Shown here one piece after another: positions 22,765-33,609 of a stretch of DNA of 64,000 nt. This DNA is from Isochrysis galbana. Lineage: Eukaryota; Haptophyta; Isochrysidales; Isochrysidaceae. The translations under genes and the position numbers were made by a program. The notes under the pieces are model-generated. The model was not told the DNA's origin. It did not search any database and worked only from the letters and a program-made list of their open reading frames with translations. Numbering within the stretch: position 1 is the first letter of the stretch; each line of letters opens with the position of its first letter. The stretch is from positions 2,767,834-2,831,833 of the forward strand of contig CM030944.1 of assembly GCA_018136815.1 (NCBI GenBank), in the 5' to 3' direction.

Positions 22765-23628
22765 CATCCTCGCCAACCCCACTAGCTAATTGGACACAAC
22801 TTTTCAGTCCCGGAATCCCGCCATGCCTGACGAGCCAGGTGTCCGAGTGGTACCGGGGTGCCTCCTCCCTTCGATATTTGTCCTCCTCCTAGTGCACGCA
22901 CCGACCCTGCGCACCCTCTCCTCGAGGCCACGCTGACGCTGGGGGAAAACCCTTTCGGGTAAAACAACGAAGGGGGGGGGGGGGGCACTCGTGAGTTTAG
23001 GGGTCAAAAGCGCTAATCTCCCTCGCCCGAGCGAGTGGCCGCGGCGAGCCGCGGCCGCCTTCCCTCCTGGCTCCTGGCTCTGGCGCCCCCCGTCTTTTCT
23101 CACCTAAACAGGGCGAAAAGACACGTTAGACGTTAGCGCCGGAGGGGAGAGCTGCCGCTCCCCCCTTCCCTCCCTCTTCCCTCTTCTTCCTCTCTTCCCT
23201 GCGGCGGGGGCCCATGGCGCGCGCCTGCGAACACCCTTCAGGTCCCAGGTGGCCTGCATGGGGCTTGGGAGCACAGCTCAGGGGGCAGGCGAGCCCGGGG
23301 CATGGCCCTAGCTGGCCCCTCCTGCCTCTCCCTCGCTGGCTCACGCGCCCCTGCCTGCCGACTGGAGCTGGCTGGGGGCTCCTGATCAGGGGGGCCCAGG
23401 GGGAGGAGGGGTTGGTCAGAGGGATTGGCTGGCCACGACAAGCCAGGGCGGGCGATTCAGGCGTGCCTGTGGGGAGAGGGATGGGTCAGCAGTCAGCAGG
23501 GCAGTGTGCTCATGGCAAGCCATCGGGCATGCCAAGAGAGTGAGTGGTTCCTCCCCCATGGCGGGGGAGGAGTGGAGAGAAGGGGGGGCTCGTGCCCCGC
23601 CATGAGTGAACCAAGTATAAACTTAGTG
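22765..23628 (+). repeat. Dispersed repeat A, longest copy
   Basis: Begins near TAGCGTTACATCCTCGCCAA / CCCCACTAGCTAATTGGACA and ends GTGAACCAAGTATAAACTTA. The first 580 bases match 49470-50070 almost word for word. The last 250 match 43735-43955 and the minus strand of 12600-12810. GC-rich, with a G13 run near 22972. Open frames across it are long but differ between copies, so it is probably non-coding and non-autonomous. Confidence 0.65.
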
Positions 23629-23870
23629 CGGATGGAGCTAGAGCTGGAGCTGGAGATAGATGGTAGGTGGGGCGGTGTGTTGCGTGGGTGTGGGTGTAGC
23701 GCAAGCCTCGTCAACTGCACGACGCCATCCTCACCTGTCACGAATAGGAGCAGGGCCCACACAATCTGGCGCACCACTTCAGGTCACATCATCCAACGCT
23801 GATGCGACAGCTTCATGTGAGGCGAGCCTTCGAAACCAAGCACCTCAACCAACGCCCATAAGCTAATTAT

Positions 23871-24038
23871 CCTGGACGGGAAATAGGAAATACGGTGCTG
23901 GGGCCTGCAAATACAGCGAAATACATACGTATTTGGCCTCCGGCCAAAAACATTTCAAATACATTCGAGGCCTACAACTACAGCCCAAGACACGCTTCAA
24001 AGATCAAATACAGGGTAAATACGTATTTCCCATCTAGG
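23871..24038. mobile_element. Palindromic MITE-like element B, copy 1
   Basis: The right end CGTATTTCCCATCTAGG reads, on the other strand, as CCTAGATGGGAAATACG, which pairs with the left end CCTGGACGGGAAATA. The inside holds GCAAATACAGCGAAATACAT, ACGTATTTGGCC and AAATACATTCGAGGCCTACA. The same order of blocks occurs at 46548-46731 and 50718-50935. Confidence 0.6.
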
Positions 24039-24569
24039 GCTATTATAAATAAGGTCGAATGTCACGGATAATAAACGAAACACGAAACATGTGGTTCCGC
24101 ACCGGGTGCAGTTTCATTATAGCAATGGTCTGATATTACAATAAAACGATAGCATTGATACAATTTAAACTAATGAAAGACATTCGATGGTCCACTTTCG
24201 ACTTTCGACGGAACGCGACCTAACGCATAAGCTTCGCACCGTAACCCCAACTTTTGTTCACGACGTTGGATGCTCTTCTGAAAAAATTCGAGGTTCCACG
24301 CCCGCAGGCTCCCTCCTTGAATGGTTACGCCGGTGTGTCTTTCTAAGGACTTTGGTGGATTCTGCGAATGCCCATGCGGACCTTCACTCCGAAGCACCAT
24401 AAGCACCTGATGGCTGAGGTATGAAGTGTTCGACTAGGTACCCACCGATGAAGTAGCGTTGATATCCCGCAATAAAAAGTCTGGCTGAACAGACATTTTC
24501 CCGCGTTTGGGGTGTTGCTGCAGGTGTGTGACGATACCTCGAATGCGTGGCGAAAATTGCGAATAGAGA
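24039..24569. other. Spacer, 3' flank of the nuclease gene
   Basis: The minus strand just past the nuclease stop stays open in another frame for about 60 codons. This could be an alternative 3' exon, but no splice support is seen. Otherwise nothing is recognisable. Confidence 0.3.
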
Positions 24570-25944
24570 TCATCTACCAAAGACGGCTGGTCGCAGTTGG
24601 TGACAAATGCAGAAACTCCGGTTACATTGTTGAAAAGCTAGAGGGTCATTAGCGTGTACCAAATAGGCAATCTCGCGCCACACGTCGATGCATTGCTTTT
24701 GTGCATCATCAAGCTGCTCCCTGTACTTATCGCCATCGGCAGGCAGCGTCTCATCCACTAGGGTGGCGCCACCGCCATCACCATCACCAAGATACATGAG
24801 TCGCAACTGCCTTGGACGCTTGTCTCGCGCTGCTCCTACAGTGGCATGAAGCAAGCAGGGGTTGGACGATCCCCGCACGCATGTGCTCAGATATTCACTC
24901 GCGCTCTGCGTCGGATCAAAACGTGAAAGCCAGGGGCATCTATGTATACTCTAGCTTGCCCTGTCCCCATGAGTATGGGCTGCCCTAAGGGCTGATTTCG
25001 GCAGTGGAAGCCATGGCCTCGCAAACCTTTGAGCGGTGCTCCTCTTGAGATCATCATCGCGTAGCACCTAAGCTGAAAGAACTTCTCCTGCCGAATCTGC
25101 TCATTGAATGACTCAGAGTACTTGAGCGAAGGGGCGCCTGCGTTTGAGCGGCGTGAAGAACGCAACCATGAGGGGATGTGCCCGACTTGCTAATAGGCGT
25201 GGGAGACGCATAGAATCTCGCGGGCAAAGACGCACGTCCAGTTTTGTAGTCAATGATGGCGAGGCTGTCTTCCTCATCTACACAACTGTCGATGCGATCA
25301 ATACGACCAACCATGTTCAGCTCGGGTACAGCCCCGTCCGCTGGAGCAAGCGTCGCTGATGCCCAGGCCTCCCGTGCGAGTGGTTCGCCTGCGGGCAGCA
25401 GCTCTGGGTTCTCCATGGCCAAGTAGTTGTCGAGCAGATGGAGGCACTCGAGGCCCCACTCACGCTCTTCGTCACGAGAAGCGAAGAGGCTCTCAACGAG
25501 CGCCTGGTTGCGTCGCGCGCGCCACACGTCGCGTAGCGTGTCGTGCAGCCTCTCGCGGCGCTCTGCGGGAGGTATCTCAAACATCTTATCAAGCGTGTCG
25601 TGCACGACGATACCCTTCTCCAGCACCTTGCTCGGGGGCTCGGGGAGCTTCCACAGATTACGGAAGAGATAGCTCTGCGGACACTCCCTGAAGGCCGTCA
25701 CCGCCGTCGGGGAGAGCCGCTTGGGCATCTCAAGCTTCATCTTGCGCTTGATGGCAGCGGCGGCTGCAACGTCCTGCAGATCTTTCTGCGTGAACTGCAT
25801 GGCGAGGGCGGCATCCGAGCTTCGGAGGCGGCGCGCGGTGAGTCTTGTCTCCCTCAAGCCCACTAGCGCGCCGCGCACCGTGCCTACAATCAGCACCATG
25901 AGCGTAAGGCAGACGATCGGCCGGCCTCGGTGCGCTGAGCCCAT
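24570..25944 (-). CDS. RecB-like PD-(D/E)XK nuclease with signal peptide
   Basis: A metal-dependent DNA nuclease fold of the PDDEXK_1 / RecB-C-terminal type. Exons: 25944-25236, 25137-25027, 24835-24570 (361 residues, phases consistent). Residues 1-26 (MGSAHRGRPIVCLTLMVLIV...) form a signal peptide followed by an Arg-rich stretch, suggesting plastid import in a complex alga. The nuclease core starts with RLSPTAVTAFRECPQSYLFRN. It continues with the histidine motif GIVVHDTLDKMF, the Asp motif NMVGRIDRIDS, then LAIIDYKTGRAPS, giving the D...DYK catalytic set, and the Q-rich helix FFQLRCYAMM. The third exon has RQLRLMYLGDG. The usual C-terminal iron-sulfur-type cysteines are not clear (FCICHQLRPAVF only), so the last exon may be mis-ended. 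Similar proteins occur in actinobacteria and cyanobacteria. The role (organelle DNA repair or degradation) is inferred. Confidence 0.8.
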
Positions 25945-26598
25945 CGGCCGATGAAGCCGCGACGCAGCCGAAGAAAGAACAGATCGATTCTACACTCTCT
26001 ACTCTAGAGTAGAGTAGAGTACTCCGTAGGTACTCGACTCCTAGCACCCCAGTCCTTCCCCTTGATATTTCTTGCCCATGGGGGCCTGGGCCCCCCTCAA
26101 AGTTACTCAGCCATGGGCATGGAGGATGGTCAGGCTGCTCGCACACCAACAGCTCCAGTTGCGCACCTTCACCGCCGGGACGGCGTGTGGCCCACGGGCG
26201 CTCGGCGCTCGGCGGCCTGTGGCCTGTCATTCTAATGGCATTATAGCAAATGGCAAATGGCAAATGGTATACTCAATTCCTGTCATTGTGTCCTTCCAAG
26301 TTGTAAATGCTTACAACGTACAAAAAGGGATTGACTGGCCACAGGGGTATGGGTGGGCCTCACCCTAACCACATTCTAATAGGAGTGTACGGCTAGAAGT
26401 CTACCCTAGTACCCTAGCAATGATCTCGTTGGGCAGTTGGCAGTTGGATGCGCCAACGGTGGCGCTAGGGCCTCAAAGTTTCGCGCCGGAGCCCCCAAAG
26501 TTTCGCGTGAAAGTTTCGCAAAAGTTGCTCACCGGCTAGCTAAGTTTCACAAAAGTTTTGCGTAGTTTCTTCGGATTACGGGTTAGTTAGTTTGTTAG
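25945..26598. other. Spacer upstream of the nuclease gene
   Basis: Holds the short CTCTACTCTAGAGTAGAGTA palindromic run near 25998, just upstream of the minus-strand start. Near 26470-26560 the word AAAGTTTCGCG or AAAGTTTCGCA is repeated four times. No gene is seen. Confidence 0.35.
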
Positions 26599-26685
26599 TT
26601 AGGTCATTGGTTGTTGACAAGTTGTTGTGTGGAGCTGCATTGCTATAATTGCGCACGCACGCCATCGGACATGGTAGTAATAGTA

Positions 26686-26760
26686 GGTAGTAGCAGCAGT
26701 AGTAGCAGCAGCAACAACAACAACAACAGCAGCAGCAGCGTAGCAGCAACAGCGTCGTAA
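26686..26760 (+). repeat. Trinucleotide microsatellite (AGC/AAC/AGT)
   Basis: Runs of AGC, AAC and AGT triplets (AGTAGCAGCAGCAACAACAA...) extend over about 75 bases. It encodes only homopolymer tracts in any frame and has no gene context. Confidence 0.7.
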
Positions 26761-26924
26761 CAGAAGCTCAGAAGCGGCGGCGTAGTAGTAGCAGAGCGGC
26801 GCGGCTCGCGTCCATACTTCACCAATCCCATCCCTCCGATCGCCTGGGGGTATGAGGGCATCGGCCAGGCGCGAAAGGGGCGGTCCGCGCGCGCGCATCT
26901 GGCCGGGGGGGCCATGAATGCCAG

Positions 26925-27118
26925 ATCCCTTTGGGCGCGCACGAGCGCCAGAGCGGCTGGTCGTTTGTAGGGCTGGGGGGCGATTTGGGCGTCGAATCTG
27001 ACGGATCCGAGGTTACCACTACCTCAGATGGGAACAGAGGGGACGGAAGGGAAGCGGCGAGAGGCGCGGCGGAAGTTGGGGGGTGGCCAATGACGGGCTG
27101 GACCACCTCCTCAGCAGG
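26925..27118 (-). mobile_element. Fragment of retroelement Ser/Pro-rich open frame
   Basis: Read on the minus strand, GAGGAGGTGGTCCAGCCCGT through GTGGTAACCTCGGATCCGTC closely matches 47208-47330. It encodes the same EVVQP.IGHPPTSAAPL peptide. The 5' side joins abruptly to an unrelated coiled-coil open frame at about 27115, which marks a breakpoint. Confidence 0.55.
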
Positions 27119-27312
27119 GCGCGCAGCGCCTCCAGCCGCTGCTCGGCCTCTCGCCGCGGGCGCACCTGCCAGCGCGCGGTCATCGCGCCGAGGGCGAGCC
27201 GCTCGCGCTCCGCTTCGGCGCGCAGCGAGGGGAGCCTCTCCACGCGCCGGTCGAGCTCTCGCCGCTCGCGCTGCGCGTGCACCTCGAGGGGCAGCGAGGT
27301 GTCGTCGGGCAT
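27115..27312 (-). pseudogene. 5' remnant of a coiled-coil gene cut by a retroelement
   Basis: From ATG 27312 the minus strand encodes about 66 residues of charged helix (MPDDTSLPLEVHAQRERREL, ending RLEALRALL). It then runs into the repeat shared with 47208-47330. The leader upstream is C/T-rich, as in other starts in this window. It looks like a genuine first exon whose downstream part is missing. It could instead be a shorter functional gene with an exonised repeat. Confidence 0.35.
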
Positions 27313-27445
27313 CCCCTTCCCCCTCTCCCTCCCTCGCGGTCGCCCCTCCTCCCCTACCTACCCTCCTTTCCCCCTCCCCGGTGGCGCGCCTCTCTCCACG
27401 CGTCTACAAGTAGGAGAGCAAATTTGATGCGAACAAGGGGAGAGG

Positions 27446-27535
27446 ATGGGCGGCGCCGACTACTTCACCTACTGGAACGCGGTCGCGACGGCGGTCGCGG
27501 TCCCCGCGGCGATACCTGAACGCGCGACTTAGCCT
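27446..27535 (+). CDS. Possible truncated small open frame
   Basis: ATG 27446 opens MGGADYFTYWNAVATAVAVP and stops after 29 codons. The residue choice is gene-like and hydrophobic. The frame is divergent from the coiled-coil remnant at 27312, with 130 bases between the two starts. It may be a first exon whose remainder is lost or spliced elsewhere. Very short and unproven. Confidence 0.2.
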
Positions 27536-28354
27536 AAGCACGCAAGGAGGTCAGCAAGGTGAGGAGCAAGCAGGCGACAAGGGAGGCGACAAAGGAGGCG
27601 AGGGCAATAAGGGCGAATGGACGAATGTAGGACCCTGCGACGGTGACTAGTGGCTAGCCTGCAAGGAGGGAACATAGAAACGCAAACAACTTCTAAAACA
27701 AAAAGGTCGATCGCGGATGCGACAGAATCACCCCGCAATTTTTGCCTCCGTCGGTCCGCACGGGCCATCCTGCTAGGCCATGCAAGGGTCGCGGGCTCTG
27801 GGGTCCGGGTTTGCGTTCCACTCGTGGTATCCATTCGTAGGACGAAAAACGCTCGTTGAGCAGTGAATTCGTAAAAGTGTTTTAAAATACTATTTATCGA
27901 GCGAATTGTGAATTGTGACCTATGCTGCAAATGCCCCATCACAAATATCATGATATGGCCGGAACCGAAGGTGGGCTCAAAAGTAGGCGAATATACCCCC
28001 TTTCTGAAGTACTGAAGTGCGTCCTACATTATAGGACCCGTCCTATAAAGCTAGGTACCTTTATCCGTTGAGGGTTGCCAAGCGTCTTGGTTGTGGCGGG
28101 TCTGGTAGTGGGCACCATCCCATGGCCAACTGAGTGTCCTGCACTGGGCTCACGCGAATCGGTACTTCCTCCTTGTCATGGGAGGTTGACTACTCGAGAC
28201 GGCCTCTTACGGTTTCATGGCTTCATCAGTACATAGTACTATGTAGGAAGGTACTCTTCTAGAGCCTAGCTAGTACACAGGACTGTTCACTGTTCACACC
28301 TGCTGGTTCGTTCGTTGATCGACGGCGGCGTCGGCGGCGGCCTTGTTCGCGGGG
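27536..28354. other. Spacer upstream of the TTC14-like gene
   Basis: No coding signal or recognised repeat. Near 28025-28055 the word TATAGGACC / GTCCTATAAAG forms a small inverted repeat. Promoter elements of the following gene are not recognisable. Confidence 0.3.
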
Positions 28355-30472
28355 ATGCTGCCGTCCGTCGAGGACGTGGCCGAGCTGCTGCTGCATGGCG
28401 GCAGCGCGCAGACAGGCCGGTTGCGCGAGATGGTGGACTCGGTGCGGGGCGACGCGCGCGAACTCTACTCTGCTCGCCGGCTGCGCGAGCGCGAGGCCTC
28501 GCACCTCTTCAGTGAGCTGCCGGCGCTCTCGGCGCTTGCTGCCCCATCGCGCTGCCCTCCACAACCGCAGGTCTCACCGCAGTCGCTCGTGCGTGGGGAG
28601 GTGGTGTCACGAACACGTTCTGGTGTGGCTGTTCGCCTGAGCTTGGCCTGGCCGCCTGGCGTCGTACCCGATCTGGAGGAGCCGTGCCGGAATGCAACAA
28701 CGCTCTGTCCAGCCCCCCTGGGGCTGTTGCACGCCTCTCAGGCGGCACCCTTCGGCGTGCTGCTGCCAGCGATCGTCAGTGGAGATGCGGCCTCGCTTGA
28801 AGCCGCGGCCTTGAGCCTGGTGCCTGAAGACGCGACCGTTACTGCAGTTGTGCTTTCGATCCACGCCGGTAAAGACAACAGAGTCCGTGACAAGGATGAT
28901 CACACGCGGAGGGTTGACCGATCCTACCGCATTGTGCTTTCCATCAACGAGAACGAGTGCGACTCATTAGCAGCGAGGTCCCTGCTGGGCTACACCGTGT
29001 GCGCTAACCGGCAGCGTCACGTGTGTGGTGGAGCGGGCGGTGTCCACCCAAGTCAGGCTGGTCTTTGTGGGAGCGGGGTCTCAGGGGTGAGCGCAAGTGA
29101 AGATGAAGGTGCCTACTGGCTCACTTTCCACGAAAGGCTCACCGAGCTCCACCCTGTGCTGAGCTCCAATGACTCATGGGATCAGATGCGCATAAGCCTG
29201 TCGATTCCCCGTTGCAGCTCATGTTTGGACGGCGCGGAGACAGCAAGCCAGCTCTCAGCGAGATTTTGGGCGAAGTCAAACGAGCCCGTCGGGGCCTGGC
29301 CAATGGAGAACAGGCGCCAGTATACCTCAGACAGAAAGGCGCAGGACGCCCTCTGGGCAGCCGATGCTGTTAGCAAGGGCGTGGAGCTTGCTCGGCAAGG
29401 TAAGGCGGCGGAGGCGCTGGCCTCATACAATCACGCGCTCGACCTACAATCGGATTGTGTAGATGCACTCGTTGCAAAGGGGGCATGCCTCATCACCATG
29501 GGGAGGCAGGTGTGTGCCTACCGCCTCGCCCGGATCAGCTGGAGCCACACACGCTTCAGCATGGGTGTCAGCACATGCTTGCACGTGTCGTTGATCTTGT
29601 TCCGAGCCCAGTTGCAGCCGGTGCCTCGCGAGCGCAAATCTCCGGTGAAATTTACTTGTAAGACGTCGTGGCATCCACTGTCTTCGCCCTTGCCCATGCC
29701 ACGGCTGACCGCCTCAAGCCTCTTCCTTCTGCAGAGAGAAGCGATCGAGGAGCTGGATAAGGCCCTTGAGCTAGACCCATCGCATGCAAATGCGGCCAAA
29801 TATAGGAGCGCTGCCATGCGCCCCATCGGGCAGAAGACGGTGGCACGAGCTCCACCGAGCGGGAGTAGTTTGGACCTACCACAACGGTCGGCGCTAGTGC
29901 AAGAGCGGTCCCAACTCGAAACACTAGCTCCGCCGCCTCACAGCGCTCCGCTGGCAGACTGTGCGTGCATTTCACATCCACGAGATCAGTTCGGTTGTGT
30001 AGAGACGAGTCTGCACCCGATCGCGGAGTCGTCAAATGAGGTTGGCCAACCTTCTTCACAAGAACACCTTGGTGACGAGCACGCAACAATGGGGCGAGTT
30101 GGTGGCCCGGGGCTGACTTTGCGAGAGCAGACAGGCCAGCACGATCGCATCACTTTGTTGGGTAAAATGGTTGAGGCTTTGAAGGAAGAGCGGCGCCTGC
30201 GTAAGGCTGAGAAGAAGAAGAGGAAGAAGGAGCACAAGAGGCGGCGAGACAGTGGTCGCCGAGAGAGTGGGAGCCATAAGTCGTCACGCAATAAAGAGAA
30301 GAGTACGAAGCGACGACATAGGGACTCACAAGGGGGTGCCGTTTTGAGTCCGCACAAGCTCAATGATGCAGGCTGCGGTGCGCAGCAAGTGCGTGATGGA
30401 AACCAACCTCGTGATCGCGCCTATGCCTCTGGGAGCAGCTCGTCATCATCGCCTGGCTCAACGTCGCCGTAG
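28355..30472 (+). CDS. TTC14-like protein: S1-type region, TPR repeats, basic Ser/Arg/Lys tail
   Basis: Probably a nuclear RNA-associated protein. Start ATG 28355; exons 28355-29509 and 29735-30472 (630 residues). The intron (GTGTGT...TCTGCAG, 225 bases) has no in-frame stop and is a multiple of three, so unspliced RNA would still be translated. Residues about 75-210 (RGEVVSRTRSGVAVRLSL ... VDRSYRIVLSINENE) look like the S1 RNA-binding region of TTC14. Residues about 331-431 hold two TPR units (GKAAEALASYNHALDLQSDC, VDALVAKGACLITMGRQ then REAIEELDKALELDPSHANA), closely following the TTC14 pattern. The C-terminus is a long lysine/arginine block (EKKKRKKEHKRRRDSGRRES) ending in a Ser run, as in animal TTC14. 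Family assignment is good; function is inferred from the family. Confidence 0.75.
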   Translation: MLPSVEDVAELLLHGGSAQTGRLREMVDSVRGDARELYSARRLREREASHLFSELPALSALAAPSRCPPQPQVSPQSLVRGEVVSRTRSGVAVRLSLAWPPGVVPDLEEPCRNATTLCPAPLGLLHASQAAPFGVLLPAIVSGDAASLEAAALSLVPEDATVTAVVLSIHAGKDNRVRDKDDHTRRVDRSYRIVLSINENECDSLAARSLLGYTVCANRQRHVCGGAGGVHPSQAGLCGSGVSGVSASEDEGAYWLTFHERLTELHPVLSSNDSWDQMRISLSIPRCSSCLDGAETASQLSARFWAKSNEPVGAWPMENRRQYTSDRKAQDALWAADAVSKGVELARQGKAAEALASYNHALDLQSDCVDALVAKGACLITMGRQVCAYRLARISWSHTRFSMGVSTCLHVSLILFRAQLQPVPRERKSPVKFTCKTSWHPLSSPLPMPRLTASSLFLLQREAIEELDKALELDPSHANAAKYRSAAMRPIGQKTVARAPPSGSSLDLPQRSALVQERSQLETLAPPPHSAPLADCACISHPRDQFGCVETSLHPIAESSNEVGQPSSQEHLGDEHATMGRVGGPGLTLREQTGQHDRITLLGKMVEALKEERRLRKAEKKKRKKEHKRRRDSGRRESGSHKSSRNKEKSTKRRHRDSQGGAVLSPHKLNDAGCGAQQVRDGNQPRDRAYASGSSSSSSPGSTSP

Positions 30473-31290
30473 GGTGTAACGCGCTGCACACTTGGGTTGC
30501 TTGCTTGTAATCGGTGCCGACGTGTGGCCGCATGGCCGGAAGCAATTTCAAGTAGGTCAGGCCGTGCGGCTTGGAGTTGTTGTGCCGGTTGCGCTGCTGC
30601 TTCAATTTTTTGGAAAATTTGACCTGCTTGCTAGTTTTACGTTGCATTGCTTAAAGGCCTGTTAGACTACATGTTTTGTGCTGTATCATTGTAAAGAAGA
30701 AATGAGCTATGAGGCGCAAGCATGCGAAATTGAGAGTGATGAAAAGCGGACGAATTGGCGAGTAAATAAAAAGTGCGCCCCCCGCGAGTCCATCCCTTTC
30801 CATCTCCTTGGCAATGGCAAGGGAACCGGTACTTGCACACGCAGCATTCCTTCTACACCCCCACTCCCTCGGCCCTCCCCCCCCCCCCCCCCGCCATCAG
30901 GCGGCTCCCCCCGTGCACTACTTGGGGGATCGGGGTGAAGAGCTTAGATATATATGGTCCGGTGCTCCCCCCCCCCCCCCCCCCCCCCCCCACACACACA
31001 CGGTGATCCGTTCCCCCCTTCTATTGTATTCCTCCTCTAGTAAAGCTCTAGAGTAAAGTACTCCTACCAGCCGGGGAGCCAGCTGCCGTCCGCTCTTTCC
31101 CGCCTACCGCGCGGCGCGGGCAGGTGAAGCGAGGCGCCGGCCTCTCTTCCCTCCTTCCCCCCTCTCTCCCTCTCTCCCATCCCTCCTGCGTCTCTCTCTC
31201 TCGTTTCCCTTTCTCCCTGCCCCCCTCCCCCCTCCCCCTTCTCCCTCCTCACCCTCCCCTCGCTCGCGCGCCCTCTCTCTCTGTGCCTCT
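30473..31290. other. Spacer with C tracts and C/T-rich leader
   Basis: C tracts lie at about 30880-30895 and 30967-30990, the second followed by a CA run. From about 31140 to 31289 the plus strand is almost pure C/T (CTCTCTCCCTCTCTCCC) and leads directly into the next ATG. A similar leader precedes the glycine-cleavage gene at 37155. Confidence 0.55.
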
Positions 31291-33609
31291 ATGGCGGCTG
31301 AGTTGCCTGCCGTGGAGGAGGAGGGCGATATGCGTCTGCAGCCGTCGCCCGAGGAGCGGCTGCGTGAGCTCGAGCTCCAGATCGAGCAGAGCGAGCCGTC
31401 TGCCGCCCATCTCGTAGAGTTGCGGCAGGAGTGCCTGGCCCTCGCTCAGATTGCCTGCCATGACGACCTCTACCAGCTTGGCCGAGCAGCATGCAATCTA
31501 GCAGCAGCCTACCTTGCGGCGGGCATGGCGGGCTCTGCCGTCTCGCATGCTGAGCGCGCAGAGTCGCTCCTGCTCGCGTCGGCGTCGAGGACCGAATCCG
31601 CCGATCTGCTTCCAACTGCGCTCCTCGTGCTGGCAGATAGCCTTGCAGCGAGGGCATCGAGCCTCTCACGTGCTGCGCGTGGTGCAGTGGCCAAGAAGGA
31701 GAACAGGGTTGAACCCGTCGCCACGCGAACGAATCCTCGCGTCCCGCTGGCGCCTCACACCAGACCGCACCGGAACCATGAGGTGCGCACCGACGGCGAG
31801 GGTGTGGATACCCTTACAATGAATTCGGCGCGCAAGAGGCGCACTGACGCAGCTTCGATGTACAAGCGAGCGGCTGACACGTACCACCGCGCCCTCCTGG
31901 CCTCGCACGAAGTTTTTGGCAAGGGCCACGTTGAGTGAGTCTCCCGCCCGGCCGGTCGTCGATGTGACTGACCGCTCGCTTATTTGCGTGAGGTGTGCAT
32001 GCTCAAACAAGGCTTCTGCAACCCTTTGTGCTTTTCTCGGATACAGGTGCTGTCCTGTGCTCCGCGGATGGGCACGGATGTCTGTGGAACGATCAAATGA
32101 CTTTGAGCTTGCCCGCCGGCTCCTATTGCGAGAGCTGGAGATTCGGAACGCGGGCGCAGGAAGGTGCGTCGGAGTGCTGCCAGGCTCTCTCGCTATATCT
32201 TCCAAGCAGAAACTGACGCGTCAGTCCTTTTGCGCTCAGAACTCCGAGCACTTCGGAGGCGGAAACGATACGACAGCTCAAGCGCGAGCTCGCCGGCAAC
32301 ATGCTATTGGAGGCGAAGGCGATCATAGCCGCTCACTCATCTTCATCACCAGTCTCTGCCTCCGCCGCGGGGAGCGAGGCTGCCGAACGGAGATGCGGCA
32401 GCATGGACGGCGGCAGCATTGTCTCTACAGCACCTCGGCCTAAGGGCACCGATGTTGCTAGTGTTCGTGCTGCGAACTTGCGGCAGGAAGCAGTCGCGCT
32501 GTTAGACGAAAGTGGGGGGGATGGTTGGACTGTGGGAGCGACAACGCATGCAGGTATTCGCGATCGAAAGAGCGCGGCTCCCGCCCCCCCTCTGCTATAG
32601 GCTATAGCTTTCTGAGTAGCTCGGAACGCACATTCGAACGTCAGGTGCTCAGCTGGCACTCAAGCTCGCAGAGGCGTGCTGTGAGCTCAAGGCATGGGGG
32701 CAGGTTCGTCCCCGCTTCTCACCGGCGCCACACTCGTCTTGCATTCATCGTTTGCCCGTTAATTCCTGATGCGCATTCTCCCTCTCTTGACCCCACGCCT
32801 TGCTTGGAATCATTCCATCACCGCTTACTCTAATGATGGCCCTCACAGGCCGAACCAGCTCTGCTGAGTGCAATCGGTTACACCGAAGAGACGTACGGCT
32901 GCTGCGACAAGAGGTCGGTCGCGTTGTGGGCAGAGCTGGCGTCGATCCGGCTGAAGCACATGGGGCGATACGAGGAGGCGGCGACGGATCTATTGGTGAG
33001 GTTGACGCTATTCGCCTCGCTTGGAAGCGCCCATGGGCGGTTGACAACGGCGGTTGATGCGACCGGGGAAAGCCGCTAGCCGCTTCACTTTCTTCCACGC
33101 GTATTGCCCTGATGCCCGCCCTCTTGTCGGCCGCAGCATGTTGTGAACATGCTCACCTTGTTGCACGGCCCGCACGACGAGCGCCTGATTTCGCCATGCG
33201 AGGAGCTCTGCCACGCACACCTGATGTTGGGGCGTTGGGCGATGGCAAAGAAGGCTCTAACCCAAGCCCACAGCCTTGCGTGCGCTCGGTATGGCATTGA
33301 TTCACAAACGGCCAAGCGTCTTGCGCAGGTGCCTGCTGCAGCCCGCGAGCCGTGAAGTGCGGCATTGCTACCTTGTCTATATTGCAGCTGCCGACCTCGC
33401 TACCTCACGCCTGCCACTCGGTGCCCTCTTGGGTTTTTCCTTGGCGGCCCATGCCCGGAAGTAGCAGCACAAACGGCCCGCCTTCTCACACCTTGCAGGT
33501 CCTTCGATCCATCGACGAGCAAATGCCAAAAGATGCACGTGACGAGGGGCTGCTCGATGATGCCGAAACGGATGAGGACTTGGCACCGCACGCAGCGATC
33601 GGTGCGTAA
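31291..33609 (+). CDS. TPR-like helical-repeat protein of unknown function
   Basis: Exons: 31291-31934, 32047-32163, 32240-32553, 32645-32703, 32849-32995, 33137-33328, 33499-33609 (1584 bases, 527 residues, all phases consistent). ATG 31291 ends a pyrimidine leader. The protein is built of paired helices in TPR style: LYQLGRAACNLAAAYLAAGM..AVSHAERAESLL; AASMYKRAADTYHRALLASH; LARRLLLRELEIRNAGAG; ALWAELASIRLKHMGRYEEA; HAHLMLGRWAMAKKALTQAH. An acidic tail (DDAETDEDLAPHAA) closes it. No catalytic domain, signal or membrane segment is visible. Likely a protein-interaction scaffold. It lies downstream of another TPR gene in the same direction, but I see no sequence evidence that the two are duplicates. 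Confidence 0.7.

Noticed and set aside
24170..24570. Further 3' exon of the nuclease (open frame downstream on the minus strand)
   Set aside because: The frame differs from exon 3 and no convincing donor/acceptor pair joins them, so it was left out of the gene model.
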